64,000 nucleotides of DNA. It comes from Pseudidiomarina sp. CB1 (lineage in GTDB: Bacteria; Pseudomonadota; Gammaproteobacteria; Enterobacterales; Alteromonadaceae). The translations under genes and the position numbers were made by a program. Shown here one piece after another: positions 24,811-34,610 of the stretch (positions are counted from its first letter, which is position 1; each line of letters opens with the position of its first letter). Location: NCBI RefSeq assembly GCF_024752025.1, contig NZ_JANTPU010000001.1, positions 1,302,001-1,366,000 on the forward strand, given 5' to 3'. The notes under the pieces were generated by a model, which worked only from the letters and a program-made list of their open reading frames with translations, did no database searches and was not told the origin of the DNA.

Positions 24811-25233
24811 ATGCAAACTTTGGGTTGGCGCGAATGGGGAGCTCTCCCCGACCTCGGCATTACTGCCATTAAAATGAAAGTCGACACAGGCGCGCGAACC
24901 TCGTGCTTGCACGCTTTTAAATTAGAGCCCTTTAACAAAGACGGGGAAAACTGGCTGCGGATATGGGTACACCCAGAGCAAGACTCTAATCGTGAACACA
25001 TGTGCGAAGCTAAGATTCACGATCAACGCGAAGTTACCGACTCAGGCGGCCACACCGAGTTACGCTACGTCATAAAAAGCAAACTTAAAGTTGGCGATTT
25101 CTATGACGATGTTGAGCTAACCTTGACCAATCGCGACAGTATGAAATTTCGTATGTTGCTCGGCCGTCAAGCAATGCGAGGTGTGTTCTTAGTCGATCCC
25201 GACGCATCCTACCTACAAGGAGTTCTCTCATGA
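24811..25233 (+). CDS. RimB-like retropepsin-fold protease (PF05618 type)
   Basis: Family annotated as ATP-dependent zinc protease and, in Pseudomonas, as RimB, which acts with RimK in modifying ribosomal protein S6. The ATG at 24811 ([17 protein letters not shown]) has GGAG 11 nt upstream; a GTG at 24799 is possible. The retropepsin-type motif is [17 protein letters not shown], followed by [20 protein letters not shown]. 140 residues. Its stop overlaps the rimK start by 4 bp, supporting a joint role. Confidence 0.88.
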   Translation: MQTLGWREWGALPDLGITAIKMKVDTGARTSCLHAFKLEPFNKDGENWLRIWVHPEQDSNREHMCEAKIHDQREVTDSGGHTELRYVIKSKLKVGDFYDDVELTLTNRDSMKFRMLLGRQAMRGVFLVDPDASYLQGVLS

Positions 25234-26135
25234 GGATTGCGATTCTATCGCGCAATGCCAAGCTCTATTCTACTCGCCGCCTGATTGAGGCCGGTGAAGC
25301 TCGCGGCCACACTGTTGACGTTCTCGACCCACTGCGCTGTTACATGAACATTAACGCGCGTGAATCATCGATTCACATGAAGGGGAGTGACTTACCACAG
25401 TATGATGCAGTTATTCCGCGGATTGGCGCCTCAATTACCTTCTTTGGTACTGCCGTACTGCGGCAATTTGAAATGATTGGCACCTACCCATTGAACGAGT
25501 CGGTTGCGATTTCACGTAGCCGGGACAAGTTGCGTTCATTGCAACTGCTCAGCCGCAAAGGTATTGGCCTGCCGACCACTGGTTTCGCCAGTCAACCGCA
25601 AGACATTCCCGACTTGATCGAAATGGTCGGTGGTGCGCCACTGGTGATCAAATTACTTGAAGGCACCCAAGGAATTGGTGTGGTACTTGCGGAAACGCGG
25701 CAAGCGGCGGAAAGCGTGATCGAGGCCTTTATGGGGCTGGAATCGCACATTATGGTACAGGAATACATCAAAGAAGCTGGCGGTGCCGATATTCGCTGCT
25801 TCGTCATTGGCGACAAAGTCATCGCGGCAATGAAGCGCCAAGCGAAACCCGGTGAGTTCCGTTCCAACTTGCACCGCGGTGGTTCAGCGAGCTTGGTCAA
25901 GCTCACACCTGCCGAGCGCGCAACGGCTGTGAAAGCAGCAAAAACCATGGGCTTGAACGTCGCTGGTGTCGATATTTTACGCTCGAACCATGGACCATTG
26001 GTAATGGAAGTCAATTCTTCACCTGGCCTTGAAGGTATCGAGACAGCAACTGAAAAAGATGTCGCGAGTCAGATTATTAGTTTTATCGAAAAAACAGCGA
26101 AGGCGCACAAAACGCGCACTAAAGGGAAAGGTTAG
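25230..26135 (+). CDS. rimK: RimK-type alpha-L-glutamate ligase
   Basis: ATP-grasp ligase that adds glutamates to the C-terminus of ribosomal protein S6. [41 protein letters not shown], the ATP loop [31 protein letters not shown] and the metal site [14 protein letters not shown] are all canonical. 301 residues, full length. It sits between the rimB-like gene and a desuccinylase-like gene, so addition and removal of C-terminal residues may be encoded together; the latter is inference. Confidence 0.95.
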   Translation: MRIAILSRNAKLYSTRRLIEAGEARGHTVDVLDPLRCYMNINARESSIHMKGSDLPQYDAVIPRIGASITFFGTAVLRQFEMIGTYPLNESVAISRSRDKLRSLQLLSRKGIGLPTTGFASQPQDIPDLIEMVGGAPLVIKLLEGTQGIGVVLAETRQAAESVIEAFMGLESHIMVQEYIKEAGGADIRCFVIGDKVIAAMKRQAKPGEFRSNLHRGGSASLVKLTPAERATAVKAAKTMGLNVAGVDILRSNHGPLVMEVNSSPGLEGIETATEKDVASQIISFIEKTAKAHKTRTKGKG

Positions 26136-26138
26136 AAC

Positions 26139-27164
26139 GTGAAGAAACCGGTCGCTTTTAAGCTTGCGGGACAAAAAATCGCGCCAGGCTCGCGCCATAG
26201 TATCAAGATCCCTGCGGCGCGACTCTATAACGACACCCCCATGGATTTGCACGCAGAAGTCTTTCATGGCACCAAACCGGGGCCGGTTTTGTTGGTCTGT
26301 GCGGCCATTCATGGCGATGAATTAAACGGCATCGAGATTTGCCGTCGACTGATTAGTCAAACTGAACCACAGGAGCTCAGTGGTACCTTGATTGTGGTGC
26401 CGGTGGTCAATGTGTTTGGTTTCATTCAACAATCGCGCTACCTGCCCGACCGTCGCGATCTTAATCGTTGCTTTCCTGGTTCCGAACGCGGCGCATTAGG
26501 TAGCCGGTTAGCCTTCTTGTTTAACGAAACCTTAGTGCAAAATGCGACGCACATCGTCGATTTACACACTGGGGCGATTCATCGCAGTAACTTACCGCAG
26601 ATTCGTGTCGACACCGATAACGCTGAAGCTTTGGAAATGGCGCACGCCTTTAATACCCCGGTGATCTTGCACTCCAAAGAGCGCGATGGTTCGTTACGTT
26701 CCGTGGCCTCAGAAATGGGCATCCCGCTGATTTTGTATGAAGCAGGCGAAGCCTTACGCTTTGATTACGCAGCCATCAAAGCTGGCGTCATCGGCGTGCA
26801 AAACGTCATGAAAAACTTGAAGATGCTCAAAGGCCGCCGCACGCGCAAAAAAGTGAAGCCGGTAGTGGCGCATCGCAGTGCATGGATTCGCAACGAACAT
26901 GACGGCCTCGTGGTACCGCAAGTACAACTTGGCCAAACCCTGCAAAAAGGCCAAGTCATTGCGCAGACCGTGAACCCCCACGGTGACGAAATGCACCCGT
27001 TACGCAGCCCTTATAACGGCATTGTCATCGGTATTAGCAATATCCCGGTGGCCAATGAAGGTGAGGCGCTCTTTAATGTGGCGCAGTTCGATGAAGACGT
27101 GTTTGAGGAAGCTTCATCAAGCGTCGATGTTTTTAGTGAAGCCTACGACGGTAAACCGATTTAA
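26139..27164 (+). CDS. Succinylglutamate desuccinylase/aspartoacylase-family protein
   Basis: M14-fold zinc enzyme family that hydrolyses N-acyl amino acids or acts as a carboxypeptidase. Zinc ligands are visible in AAIHGDELNGIEICRRL (His and Glu) and THIVDLHTGAIHRS (His); VVPVVNVFGFIQQSRYLPDR and RDLNRCFPG are the substrate-loop motifs. A C-terminal beta domain (ALRSPYNGIVIGISNIPVA-like) completes it. 341 residues, GTG start 3 bp after rimK. The tight linkage to rimK suggests a substrate related to glutamylated S6, but this is not shown. Confidence 0.88.
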   Translation: MKKPVAFKLAGQKIAPGSRHSIKIPAARLYNDTPMDLHAEVFHGTKPGPVLLVCAAIHGDELNGIEICRRLISQTEPQELSGTLIVVPVVNVFGFIQQSRYLPDRRDLNRCFPGSERGALGSRLAFLFNETLVQNATHIVDLHTGAIHRSNLPQIRVDTDNAEALEMAHAFNTPVILHSKERDGSLRSVASEMGIPLILYEAGEALRFDYAAIKAGVIGVQNVMKNLKMLKGRRTRKKVKPVVAHRSAWIRNEHDGLVVPQVQLGQTLQKGQVIAQTVNPHGDEMHPLRSPYNGIVIGISNIPVANEGEALFNVAQFDEDVFEEASSSVDVFSEAYDGKPI

Positions 27165-28229
27165 ATGACTATATCTAAAAGCTTAAGCCTCCCCTCACAA
27201 TTAGTGATTCGCCAAGCCGCACACATCAGCGGCGAGGCATTATTGGCGGTGAATCCACCTGATTCGGGCTGGGCTGACGACCTCACCATCACCAATAGCT
27301 GGCATTGGCACGCGGGATACGCACAGCAGTGGCCGCAAACGCACCATTTTGGTGCAACACCGCCAACGGGAAGCTTTGACGGTGCTATTTTATGGCTGCC
27401 GAAAGAAAAGAAGCTGACCGAATATGTTTTGGCAGCACTCGCCGACCTGCTACCGAGCGGCGCTCCGCTCTGGCTGGTTGGCGAAAAACGTAGTGGCATC
27501 AAGAGTATTCATAAAACCCTGCAAGCGCCGTGGGGCCCCGCGCAAAAACTTGCCGACGGCAATCATTCAAGTTTGTTGGTCACCCACTTAAGCGCGCAGC
27601 AAACCTCTTTCAATGCCGCCGACTATTTAGTCACCAAAGAACTTCCGCAGCCGCCACTGTCCCCCTTGCAGTTAGCCAGCTATCCGGGTGTTTTTGCCTA
27701 CCCTGGCATCGATGCCGGCAGTGCCATGTTGCTTGAACACTTACCACAGTTTAAAGCCGGCGGTGCGGTGCTCGATTTTGCCTGTGGCCATGGCGTATTG
27801 GGGGCTTGGCTGCAACGCCTGCAACCCGAACTCGACATCAGTTATCTTGACGTCAGTGCGATGGCGCTCGCCGCATGTGCCAAAACCCTTGAACTGAACG
27901 GGCTCAGTGGTGAATTGATTGCCGCCGATCGGTTGCATAGTGAGCTCCCCAAGTATTCGGTCATCGTCAGCCACCCACCGTTTCACACTGGCCAAGCAAC
28001 GGATTACAGTATTGGTCAACAATTCTTGCAGAATGCCCGGCAGCACTTAACCAATGATGGCGAACTCTGGTTGGTTGCCAACCGCTTTTTACCTTGGCCA
28101 GAGCTGATCGAAGCCAGCTTCGGACATTGCGAGCGTATTGCGCAAGATAACAAGTTTGCGGTTTATCGAGCAGTGAATCGAGCAGTGAATCGAACGGCTC
28201 GCAGCAAGCCGCGCCGAGGTCGCAGATGA
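27165..28229 (+). CDS. rsmC: 16S rRNA (guanine-1207-N2)-methyltransferase RsmC
   Basis: Methylates G1207 of 16S rRNA in the 30S subunit. The N-terminal domain (1-190) is a degenerate methyltransferase fold. The C-terminal domain has motif I VLDFACGHGVLGAWLQ, motif II ISYLDVSAMALAAC and the catalytic loop VSHPPFHTG, where the more common Asn-Pro-Pro is Ser-His-Pro-Pro. 354 residues with a basic tail (RTARSKPRRGRR). The ATG abuts the previous stop, and its own stop overlaps the kinase start by 4 bp. Confidence 0.92.
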   Translation: MTISKSLSLPSQLVIRQAAHISGEALLAVNPPDSGWADDLTITNSWHWHAGYAQQWPQTHHFGATPPTGSFDGAILWLPKEKKLTEYVLAALADLLPSGAPLWLVGEKRSGIKSIHKTLQAPWGPAQKLADGNHSSLLVTHLSAQQTSFNAADYLVTKELPQPPLSPLQLASYPGVFAYPGIDAGSAMLLEHLPQFKAGGAVLDFACGHGVLGAWLQRLQPELDISYLDVSAMALAACAKTLELNGLSGELIAADRLHSELPKYSVIVSHPPFHTGQATDYSIGQQFLQNARQHLTNDGELWLVANRFLPWPELIEASFGHCERIAQDNKFAVYRAVNRAVNRTARSKPRRGRR

Positions 28230-29836
28230 TCACCAGCGGGTCCATTCGGCAAAGCATCACCTGGTTGGTGGTCAGCATTAGTGTGCTGGTCAGCGGCTTT
28301 GCTTTGCTGGCATTGAGCCTACTGCATATTAATGAAGTTGATGCCGCCAGTGAGCAACGCGCGCAGGACATCGCCAAAGTTATCGCCGATGTGAGCAGCC
28401 GCTACTTGCTGTTCGAAGATGCCGAAGGGCTAACCTCGTACTTACGCTTCTTCCGCTCAAGCTCGGTAGTGCAACATATCCATATTTATCAACGACCTAC
28501 TATTGAAAATGGCGAGCAACTACGTTATTTCACCAGCTACAACCGTGAAGGACTCGCGCCCATTCCGGTACGCAGTCCTGAACGCATCCAGAATTTCGGT
28601 GTGGTCACCAAAGACAACTCTATTGAGGTGACCGCCCCCATTGATATCGACACCGAACGGTTAGGGACGGTTTATGTACGCATTGGTCGCGAATTTGCTA
28701 ACCAAACCACTTGGCGCACTTTCGCGACCTCAAGTGCCGCACTGATTGTAGTAGGATTACTTGCTTGGTTATTCAGTTTGCGCGCTCGCGCAACCTTACT
28801 ACGCCCGATTGAACAAGCGATTGGCACAATTCAACGCATTAGTCGTAACCGCGATTACTCCATTCGGCTACCTGAGTCGAACCTGATTGAGTTACAACAG
28901 CTCAGCTTGTCGTTCAATACCCTGTTGGCCCGCGTCGAACAACATTTGGAACGGCAGCAACACGCTGAGCGTCAAGCCAACGAGTTGAACGCCGAGTTGG
29001 AACGCCAAGTACAGCAACGTACCAACGCCCTACGTGACTCTAATCACGAGTTGATGGAAACGCTTGAGAAGTTGCATCAGTTTCAAAAACAGCTGATCGA
29101 AAACCAAAAAATGCAGTCATTGGGCGATCTCATAGCTGGCGTTGCGCACGAAATTAACACCCCCGTAGGTTTGGTCATTACTTCGACGTCGATTTTGCAG
29201 GATAAGCTGGAGTTGATGCAGCAAAAATTTGCTGAAAACACCATTACTCGTAAAGACTTCGAACGCTTTATGGAGGCTAGTGACGAAAACCTCAGTTTAA
29301 TTCGACGTAATATTGAACGTACCGCCGACCTTATCAATCAATTCCGCCAGCTCGCCATGGATCAGTTTGTTGAAGAAGCACAAACCACATCCGCATTAGA
29401 ACTCCTGCAAACCGTGCTGCATGCGGCACGTCAACGATTTGCTAAGCTCAATGACCTTGATGTGATCCTCAATTGTCCGGCAGAATTACAAGTGACCACA
29501 CGCGTTGGGCCACTGCAGCACGTCTTGAAGCAGCTCTTTGAGAACTCTGCACTCCACGCCTTTGCCGAGCGCGAAAGTGGCCAAATAGAAGTGGCTATTG
29601 AACGCATCGATGGTAATCATGTTCAAATTCGCTATCGCGACAACGGTAGCGGGATTCCAGAGTCCGTCGGACGACGTGCTTTTGACCCCTTTGTCACAAG
29701 TCGACGGCGGCAAGGCTCAACGGGGTTAGGTTTGCATCTCGTGTATAATCTCGTCACCCGCGCATTAGAAGGCACTATCGAACTTGAATCGCAGGCTGGC
29801 CAATACACTGAGTTTTTGCTCACAATTAAAGCTTAA
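28226..29836 (+). CDS. Membrane sensor histidine kinase next to arcA
   Basis: 536 residues. Transmembrane helices at about 12-34 and 169-187 enclose a periplasmic sensor of about 130 residues. A HAMP-like segment follows, then a coiled coil (235-300), the phospho-acceptor His308 in GVAHEINTPVG, an N-box FENSALHAF, DNGSGIP and GLGLHLVYNL. There is no PAS, receiver or Hpt domain, unlike ArcB or ArcS. It lies 117 bp upstream of arcA in the same direction and may feed ArcA, but arcA has its own promoter. Partner assignment is inference. Confidence 0.9.
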   Translation: MITSGSIRQSITWLVVSISVLVSGFALLALSLLHINEVDAASEQRAQDIAKVIADVSSRYLLFEDAEGLTSYLRFFRSSSVVQHIHIYQRPTIENGEQLRYFTSYNREGLAPIPVRSPERIQNFGVVTKDNSIEVTAPIDIDTERLGTVYVRIGREFANQTTWRTFATSSAALIVVGLLAWLFSLRARATLLRPIEQAIGTIQRISRNRDYSIRLPESNLIELQQLSLSFNTLLARVEQHLERQQHAERQANELNAELERQVQQRTNALRDSNHELMETLEKLHQFQKQLIENQKMQSLGDLIAGVAHEINTPVGLVITSTSILQDKLELMQQKFAENTITRKDFERFMEASDENLSLIRRNIERTADLINQFRQLAMDQFVEEAQTTSALELLQTVLHAARQRFAKLNDLDVILNCPAELQVTTRVGPLQHVLKQLFENSALHAFAERESGQIEVAIERIDGNHVQIRYRDNGSGIPESVGRRAFDPFVTSRRRQGSTGLGLHLVYNLVTRALEGTIELESQAGQYTEFLLTIKA

Positions 29837-29857
29837 TGTAAAAACTTGTGCATTCGC

Positions 29858-29886
29858 TTGCAGGAAATTTACGCACTTATTAGAAT
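29858..29886 (+). promoter_or_regulatory. Candidate arcA promoter
   Basis: TTGCAG (29858-29863), 17 bp, TAGAAT (29881-29886), followed by a 67-bp leader to the arcA ATG. It would allow arcA to be transcribed apart from the upstream kinase operon. Confidence 0.55.
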
Positions 29887-29953
29887 CTCGTGCTACACTT
29901 CTTGGTGTACACCATATTTCAACATATGTTAACGACGAACGGATCAACCCATT

Positions 29954-30709
29954 ATGAGCGCTAGATTATTAATCGTAGAAGATGAAGTCGTCACCCGAAA
30001 CACATTGACGCGCCTTTTCCAACAAGAAGGCTACGACGTCTACGATGCTGCGGATGGCATGCAGATGCAACGTATCATGGCGCGTCAGCAAGTAGATTTG
30101 GTGATCATGGATGTCAACCTTCCAGGTAAGAGTGGTATTGAGCTCGCAGAGAACTTTCGTGAAAGCGAAAATGTCGGCTTAATCTTCTTGACCGGAAGAG
30201 ACGCAGAAGAAGACCGCTTATTAGCCTTGGAATTAGGCGCTGACGACTACATCATTAAGCCATACAACCCGAAAGAGTTGTTGATGCGCGTGCGCAACTT
30301 ATATCGCCGCATCGAGGCACTAAAAAGCCAACAAAAAACCATTGGCCACGACAGTGTGGTTTATGAGTTTAATGGCTGGCGTTTAGAAAGTGATAGTCGC
30401 TGCATGTTCTCGCCAGACGGTAAGATGTTCCGCCTGCCAAAAAGCGAATACCGCGCTATGGAATTATTCTTGAGTAATCCAGGTAAGATTCTTGACCGCG
30501 AAACCTTAGTGAAGAAAATGCTCGACCGCGAATTACGTCCAAATGACCGCACCGTCGATGTGGCCATCCGCCGTATTCGCCGTCACTTTGAAGCCGATAA
30601 CAGCTCGCCGAATTTAATTACCACGATTCATGGTGAAGGTTATCGCTTCGTTGGTGAAGTGGCTATCCGTCACCTCGACCAACCTTCGTTAAACACGCCG
30701 AGCGTTTAA
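29954..30709 (+). CDS. arcA: Response regulator ArcA
   Basis: OmpR-family regulator that represses aerobic respiration genes under low oxygen. The receiver reads LLIVEDEVVTRNTLTRLFQQ, with phospho-Asp53 in VIMDVNLPGKSG and Lys in DDYIIKPYNP; VTRNTL and the LPGK box are closely ArcA-like. The C-terminal winged helix ends DRTVDVAIRRIRRHFE and IHGEGYRFVGEVA. At 251 residues it is about a dozen longer than E. coli ArcA. Its 3' end overlaps the convergent hptA gene by 21 bp. Confidence 0.92.
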   Translation: MSARLLIVEDEVVTRNTLTRLFQQEGYDVYDAADGMQMQRIMARQQVDLVIMDVNLPGKSGIELAENFRESENVGLIFLTGRDAEEDRLLALELGADDYIIKPYNPKELLMRVRNLYRRIEALKSQQKTIGHDSVVYEFNGWRLESDSRCMFSPDGKMFRLPKSEYRAMELFLSNPGKILDRETLVKKMLDRELRPNDRTVDVAIRRIRRHFEADNSSPNLITTIHGEGYRFVGEVAIRHLDQPSLNTPSV

Positions 30710-31027
30710 CCACGCTTCGATCTGGTGCTGGTGCGCGGGCAAGTCTTTTGCCCATTGCGCCAGCTCAGTTTCTGCTTCTTTCCAGCTCCAAGACTCACGC
30801 TCAAACCGCTCCATGGTTTTCGCAAGTTCCGTAAGTCCCATCGAACGGCATGCGCCTTTCACGCGATGTGCTTGACTACGAACGTCCTGTTCTTTGCGCT
30901 CTTTCACCAACCACTGCAAATGGTCTAAATAACCACCAATGTTATCGGCGAACGTCATATACATCTCGTGCACACCCTCGTCGCCCATGAGATCTGCGTA
31001 CTGCTCAAGAAGATCTTTATCTAGCAT
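30689..31027 (-). CDS. hptA: Stand-alone Hpt phosphotransfer protein (HptA-like)
   Basis: 112-residue four-helix Hpt protein. His54 in SQAHRVKGACRSMGL is the phospho-accepting histidine. In Shewanella a similar HptA relays phosphate from the hybrid kinase ArcS to ArcA; position beside arcA supports the same role here. It is convergent with arcA and the two coding ends overlap. No hybrid kinase with a receiver is in the window, so the phosphodonor must lie elsewhere. Confidence 0.85.
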   Translation of the reverse strand: MLDKDLLEQYADLMGDEGVHEMYMTFADNIGGYLDHLQWLVKERKEQDVRSQAHRVKGACRSMGLTELAKTMERFERESWSWKEAETELAQWAKDLPAHQHQIEAWLNARRV

Positions 31028-31199
31028 TGCTTGCTTTCCTTGTGCTGAAACCGATAAGGCCTATCGAAAATCTTTTCCCTAAAAATTGAACCCGTTATGG
31101 CAAACTACCGTAATCAGGTTAAATCTTGTATACTATCGCCCCTTTTTTGGGAACTATTGTACTTTTTGTACTCAATGCAATGTTTGGAGCCGTAATCGC

Positions 31200-32138
31200 A
31201 TGCCGACAGCTACACCGACAATGATGCCAGATATCGCCAATCAAACCAAAGCACAAACTGAAGGTGCGCTCGATTGGGTTGGCATGAGTAACATCGAGAT
31301 GCCCTTGGTCGTTGGTGCGGCCAACGAACCGGAGCGCCCGGTGAGCGCTTTGGTTGACGCTTTTGTGAACCTGAAAGATCCAAAAGCCAAAGGCATTCAC
31401 ATGTCGCGCCTCTACTTATTGTTGGAAGATCTTTCCAACAACGATGTGCTCTCGCATCAGTCGCTCAGCAAATTACTCCATGACTTTATTGATAGTCATG
31501 AAGGCCTTGCAGATCAAGCTTATGTGAAGTTTAGCTTCGATTATCATTTGCGTCGTAAAGCGCTGATTAGCAAAAAGCCGGGTTGGAAAGCCTACCCAGT
31601 CACGGTGATTGGCCGTTATGACCATGGCAAGCTCTATTTACAGCTCGGTGTTGACGTACCTTACTCGTCAACCTGCCCATGCTCAGCTGCGCTAGCGCGT
31701 CAATTGATTCAAGATGCCTTTGCCGATCAGTTTGGCACCGACGCCGATGTTGACGCTGAAATGGTGCATCGCTGGCTAGGCACCACACAAGGCATCGTTG
31801 CGACCCCGCATAGCCAGCGCTCAATCGCTGAAGTCAAAGTGGTGATGGGCGAACAGGTTTCTGAGCTCCCCATCATTGCCTTGGTTGATGCCATCGAAGA
31901 TGCGTTACAAACGCCAGTGCAAGCTGCCGTTAAACGTGAAGATGAGCAGGAGTTTGCGCGCTTGAACGGACAAAACTTGATGTTCTGTGAAGACGCTGCG
32001 CGACGTTTGCAGCACGCGTTAAATCAACACCACGAGTTTTCTGACTTCTGGGTACGCGTGAATCATTACGAATCATTGCATGCTCACGACGCCGTAAGTA
32101 TCACTACCAAAGGTGTTCCGGGCGGCTTTAAGTCCTAA
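31200..32138 (+). CDS. folE2: GTP cyclohydrolase FolE2 (type IB)
   Basis: Makes dihydroneopterin triphosphate from GTP for folate, as the zinc-flexible alternative to FolE. The ATG at 31200 ([15 protein letters not shown]) has GGAG 10 nt upstream; longer frames run into the promoter. Family motifs: GIHMSRLY (65-72), [17 protein letters not shown] with Cys159 and Cys161, and HGSHDAV-like [12 protein letters not shown] near the end. 312 residues. FolE2 is often Zur-controlled, but I see no clear Zur palindrome upstream. Whether FolE is also present cannot be told. Confidence 0.95.
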   Translation: MPTATPTMMPDIANQTKAQTEGALDWVGMSNIEMPLVVGAANEPERPVSALVDAFVNLKDPKAKGIHMSRLYLLLEDLSNNDVLSHQSLSKLLHDFIDSHEGLADQAYVKFSFDYHLRRKALISKKPGWKAYPVTVIGRYDHGKLYLQLGVDVPYSSTCPCSAALARQLIQDAFADQFGTDADVDAEMVHRWLGTTQGIVATPHSQRSIAEVKVVMGEQVSELPIIALVDAIEDALQTPVQAAVKREDEQEFARLNGQNLMFCEDAARRLQHALNQHHEFSDFWVRVNHYESLHAHDAVSITTKGVPGGFKS

Positions 32139-32151
32139 TTTATCGACCTTC

Positions 32152-32189
32152 AAATCCGGCTGCTGTATACTTAGCGGCCGGATTTTTTT
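32152..32189 (+). terminator. Terminator after folE2
   Basis: Stem AAATCCGGC / GCCGGATTT with a 16-nt loop and a run of seven T. It separates folE2 from the adenosine kinase gene, although the latter starts only 26 bp later and its promoter may overlap. Confidence 0.88.
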
Positions 32190-32214
32190 GTTTAAGAACC
32201 AACCTGAGTATCAC

Positions 32215-33228
32215 ATGGATTCAATTGATATCGTCGGCATCGGCAATGCGCTGGTCGACCAAGAGTTTGAAGTTACCGACCAGTTTCTAAGCCAGCACAA
32301 CATCGAGAAAGGCATGATGACCTTGATCGAAGACGCCGAACAGGAAAAGCTTATTGCCGAGCTTGCTAAGCGTGGTGAATTAAAGAAGCAGTCAGGGGGT
32401 GGCTCTGCTGCCAACTCATTGGTCGGTTTTAGCCAATTTGGCGGTAAAGCCTTTTATTGCTGTAAGGTTGCCGATGACCAAGCCGGTCAATTCTACTGCG
32501 AAGACCTTGAGAACGTGGGTATTACCACCAACACCGGCAACCAAAAGCATGAAGGTAAAACCGGCCGTTGTTTAGTAATGATCACGCCTGACGCCGAACG
32601 TACCATGCGTACTTACTTGGGAATCACCGCAGATTTAAGCATTGCCGAACTTGATGAAGAAGCGATCGCTCGTGCCGAATACCTTTACATTGAAGGCTAT
32701 CTCGTCACTTCGCCAATTGCCCGCGAAGCCATTACTCGCGCCAAAGAAGTTGCCCGCGCAAACGGCACAAAAATCGCCATGACCTGCAGCGATCCTGCAA
32801 TGGTCAAATATTTCCGTGACGGCATCGATGAGATCCTCGCAGGCGGCGTTGATGTGATGTTCTGTAATCAGGAAGAAGCACGGATCTTAACTGGCACCGA
32901 TGACGTACAAGCTGCGTTGCAACAATTACAACGTCACGCCAAACTAGTTGCGATTACCCTTGGCAAAGACGGCGCACTGCTAGGTGACGGCACGCGCCAA
33001 GTCGCCGTTCCAGGTATCCCGGTGAAAGCGGTCGACACCAATGGTGCTGGCGATATGTTTGCCGGCGCAATGATGTTCGGCTTGGTGCGTAACTACCCGT
33101 TATCGGCTTGTGGTTTGTTAGCGAGTCATGCGGCGGCATCGGTGGTGTCGAGCTTTGGTCCACGGTTGAGTTTGGACCAACAGCAGCAGTTGCTCATTAA
33201 GCTACAACACGAACCTGAATTCAGTTAA
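32215..33228 (+). CDS. Adenosine kinase-like PfkB-family kinase
   Basis: Phosphorylates adenosine, or a related nucleoside, to the monophosphate. The ATG at 32215 (MDSIDIVGIGNALVD) is the family start. Substrate motif SGGGSAANSLVGFSQFGG (60-77) and the PfkB signature AVDTNGAGDMFAGAMM with catalytic Asp280 are present. 337 residues. It lies 12 bp upstream of ahcY, so it likely removes the adenosine that S-adenosylhomocysteinase releases and pulls that reversible reaction forward. Confidence 0.9.
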   Translation: MDSIDIVGIGNALVDQEFEVTDQFLSQHNIEKGMMTLIEDAEQEKLIAELAKRGELKKQSGGGSAANSLVGFSQFGGKAFYCCKVADDQAGQFYCEDLENVGITTNTGNQKHEGKTGRCLVMITPDAERTMRTYLGITADLSIAELDEEAIARAEYLYIEGYLVTSPIAREAITRAKEVARANGTKIAMTCSDPAMVKYFRDGIDEILAGGVDVMFCNQEEARILTGTDDVQAALQQLQRHAKLVAITLGKDGALLGDGTRQVAVPGIPVKAVDTNGAGDMFAGAMMFGLVRNYPLSACGLLASHAAASVVSSFGPRLSLDQQQQLLIKLQHEPEFS

Positions 33229-33240
33229 CAGAGGTTTTTT

Positions 33241-34605
33241 ATGTCAGATTACAAAGTTGCCGATATCAGTCTTGCCGACTGGGGTCGTAAAGAAATTTCT
33301 ATCGCCGAATCAGAAATGCCGGCACTGATGACCATTCGCCGTAAATACGCCGCACAAAAGCCACTGCAAGGCGCGCGTATTATCGGCTGTATTCACATGA
33401 CCATTCAGACCGCAGTGCTGATCGAAACCTTGATTGAGCTTGGCGCGGAAGTGCGTTGGTCCTCGTGTAACATCTTCTCGACTCAAGACCATGCTGCAGC
33501 CGCGATGGCTGCCGCCGGTGTACCGGTGTTTGCGTGGAAAGGTGAGACGGAAGAAGAATACGAATGGTGCCTTGAGCAAACCTGCCACAAAGACGGTGAG
33601 CTATGGGATGCCAACATGATTTTAGATGATGGTGGTGACTTGACCCTGTTGATCCATGACAAGTATCCACAAATGCTCGACAAAGTGCACGGTATCACTG
33701 AAGAAACCACTACGGGTGTGCACCGTTTGCTGGAAATGTTGAAGCACGGCACGTTGAAAGTTCCTGCGATTAACGTCAACGACTCGGTTACCAAATCGAA
33801 GAACGACAACAAATATGGCTGCCGTCACTCATTAAACGATGCAATCAAGCGTGCTACCGACCACTTGCTCTCAGGTAAAAAAGCCTTGGTCATTGGATAC
33901 GGTGACGTAGGTAAAGGCTCAGCGGCAAGTTTACGCCAAGAAGGCATGATCGTGCGCGTTGCAGAAATCGATCCTATTTGCGCTATGCAAGCCTGCATGG
34001 ACGGTTACGAAGTTGTATCACCTTACATCAACGGTGTGAACACCGGTGACGCGAGCGGCATCAACAAAGAACTTCTGCAAATGATCGATTTGATCGTGAC
34101 CACTACCGGTAACGTCAACGTCTGTGATCGCCACATGCTTGCAGCACTAAAATCAACTGCTGTGGTGTGTAACATCGGTCACTTTGACAATGAAATCGAC
34201 ACCGCTTACATGCGCAAGAACTGGCGCTGGGATGAAGTGAAGCCACAGGTACACAAAATTTACCGCAGTGACGACGATAACGACTACCTGCTGTTGTTGT
34301 CCGAAGGGCGCTTGGTGAACCTTGGTAACGCGACGGGTCATCCAAGTCGGATCATGGACGGTTCGTTTGCAAACCAAGTCTTGGCGCAACTTCACTTGTT
34401 TGACGAAAAGTTTGCTGACTTGCCAGCCGATCAAAAAGCTGACAAGCTGCGCGTTGAAGTTTTACCTAAACAGCTTGACGAAGAGGTCGCGCGCTACATG
34501 GTGCAGGGCTTCGGCGGCGTAATGACCAAACTAACGCAAGAGCAAGCTGATTACATTCACGTGAATGTAGAAGGCCCGTTTAAGACGGACGAGTACCGCT
34601 ACTAA
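33241..34605 (+). CDS. ahcY: S-adenosylhomocysteinase
   Basis: Splits S-adenosylhomocysteine into adenosine and homocysteine with bound NAD. The N-terminal [18 protein letters not shown] and [16 protein letters not shown], central [20 protein letters not shown] with the catalytic Lys/Asp, the NAD fold [19 protein letters not shown] and the C-terminal [10 protein letters not shown] are canonical. 454 residues. It is the SahH route, an alternative to the Pfs/LuxS route common in enteric bacteria. It follows the adenosine kinase and precedes GNAT and oxidoreductase genes on the same strand. Confidence 0.98.
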   Translation: MSDYKVADISLADWGRKEISIAESEMPALMTIRRKYAAQKPLQGARIIGCIHMTIQTAVLIETLIELGAEVRWSSCNIFSTQDHAAAAMAAAGVPVFAWKGETEEEYEWCLEQTCHKDGELWDANMILDDGGDLTLLIHDKYPQMLDKVHGITEETTTGVHRLLEMLKHGTLKVPAINVNDSVTKSKNDNKYGCRHSLNDAIKRATDHLLSGKKALVIGYGDVGKGSAASLRQEGMIVRVAEIDPICAMQACMDGYEVVSPYINGVNTGDASGINKELLQMIDLIVTTTGNVNVCDRHMLAALKSTAVVCNIGHFDNEIDTAYMRKNWRWDEVKPQVHKIYRSDDDNDYLLLLSEGRLVNLGNATGHPSRIMDGSFANQVLAQLHLFDEKFADLPADQKADKLRVEVLPKQLDEEVARYMVQGFGGVMTKLTQEQADYIHVNVEGPFKTDEYRY

Positions 34606-34610
34606 AACGA

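Noticed and set aside
33229..33240. SAH riboswitch before ahcY
   Set aside because: Only 12 bp separate ahcY from the adenosine kinase gene, and the short gap before that gene is occupied by a terminator; no room for the aptamer.
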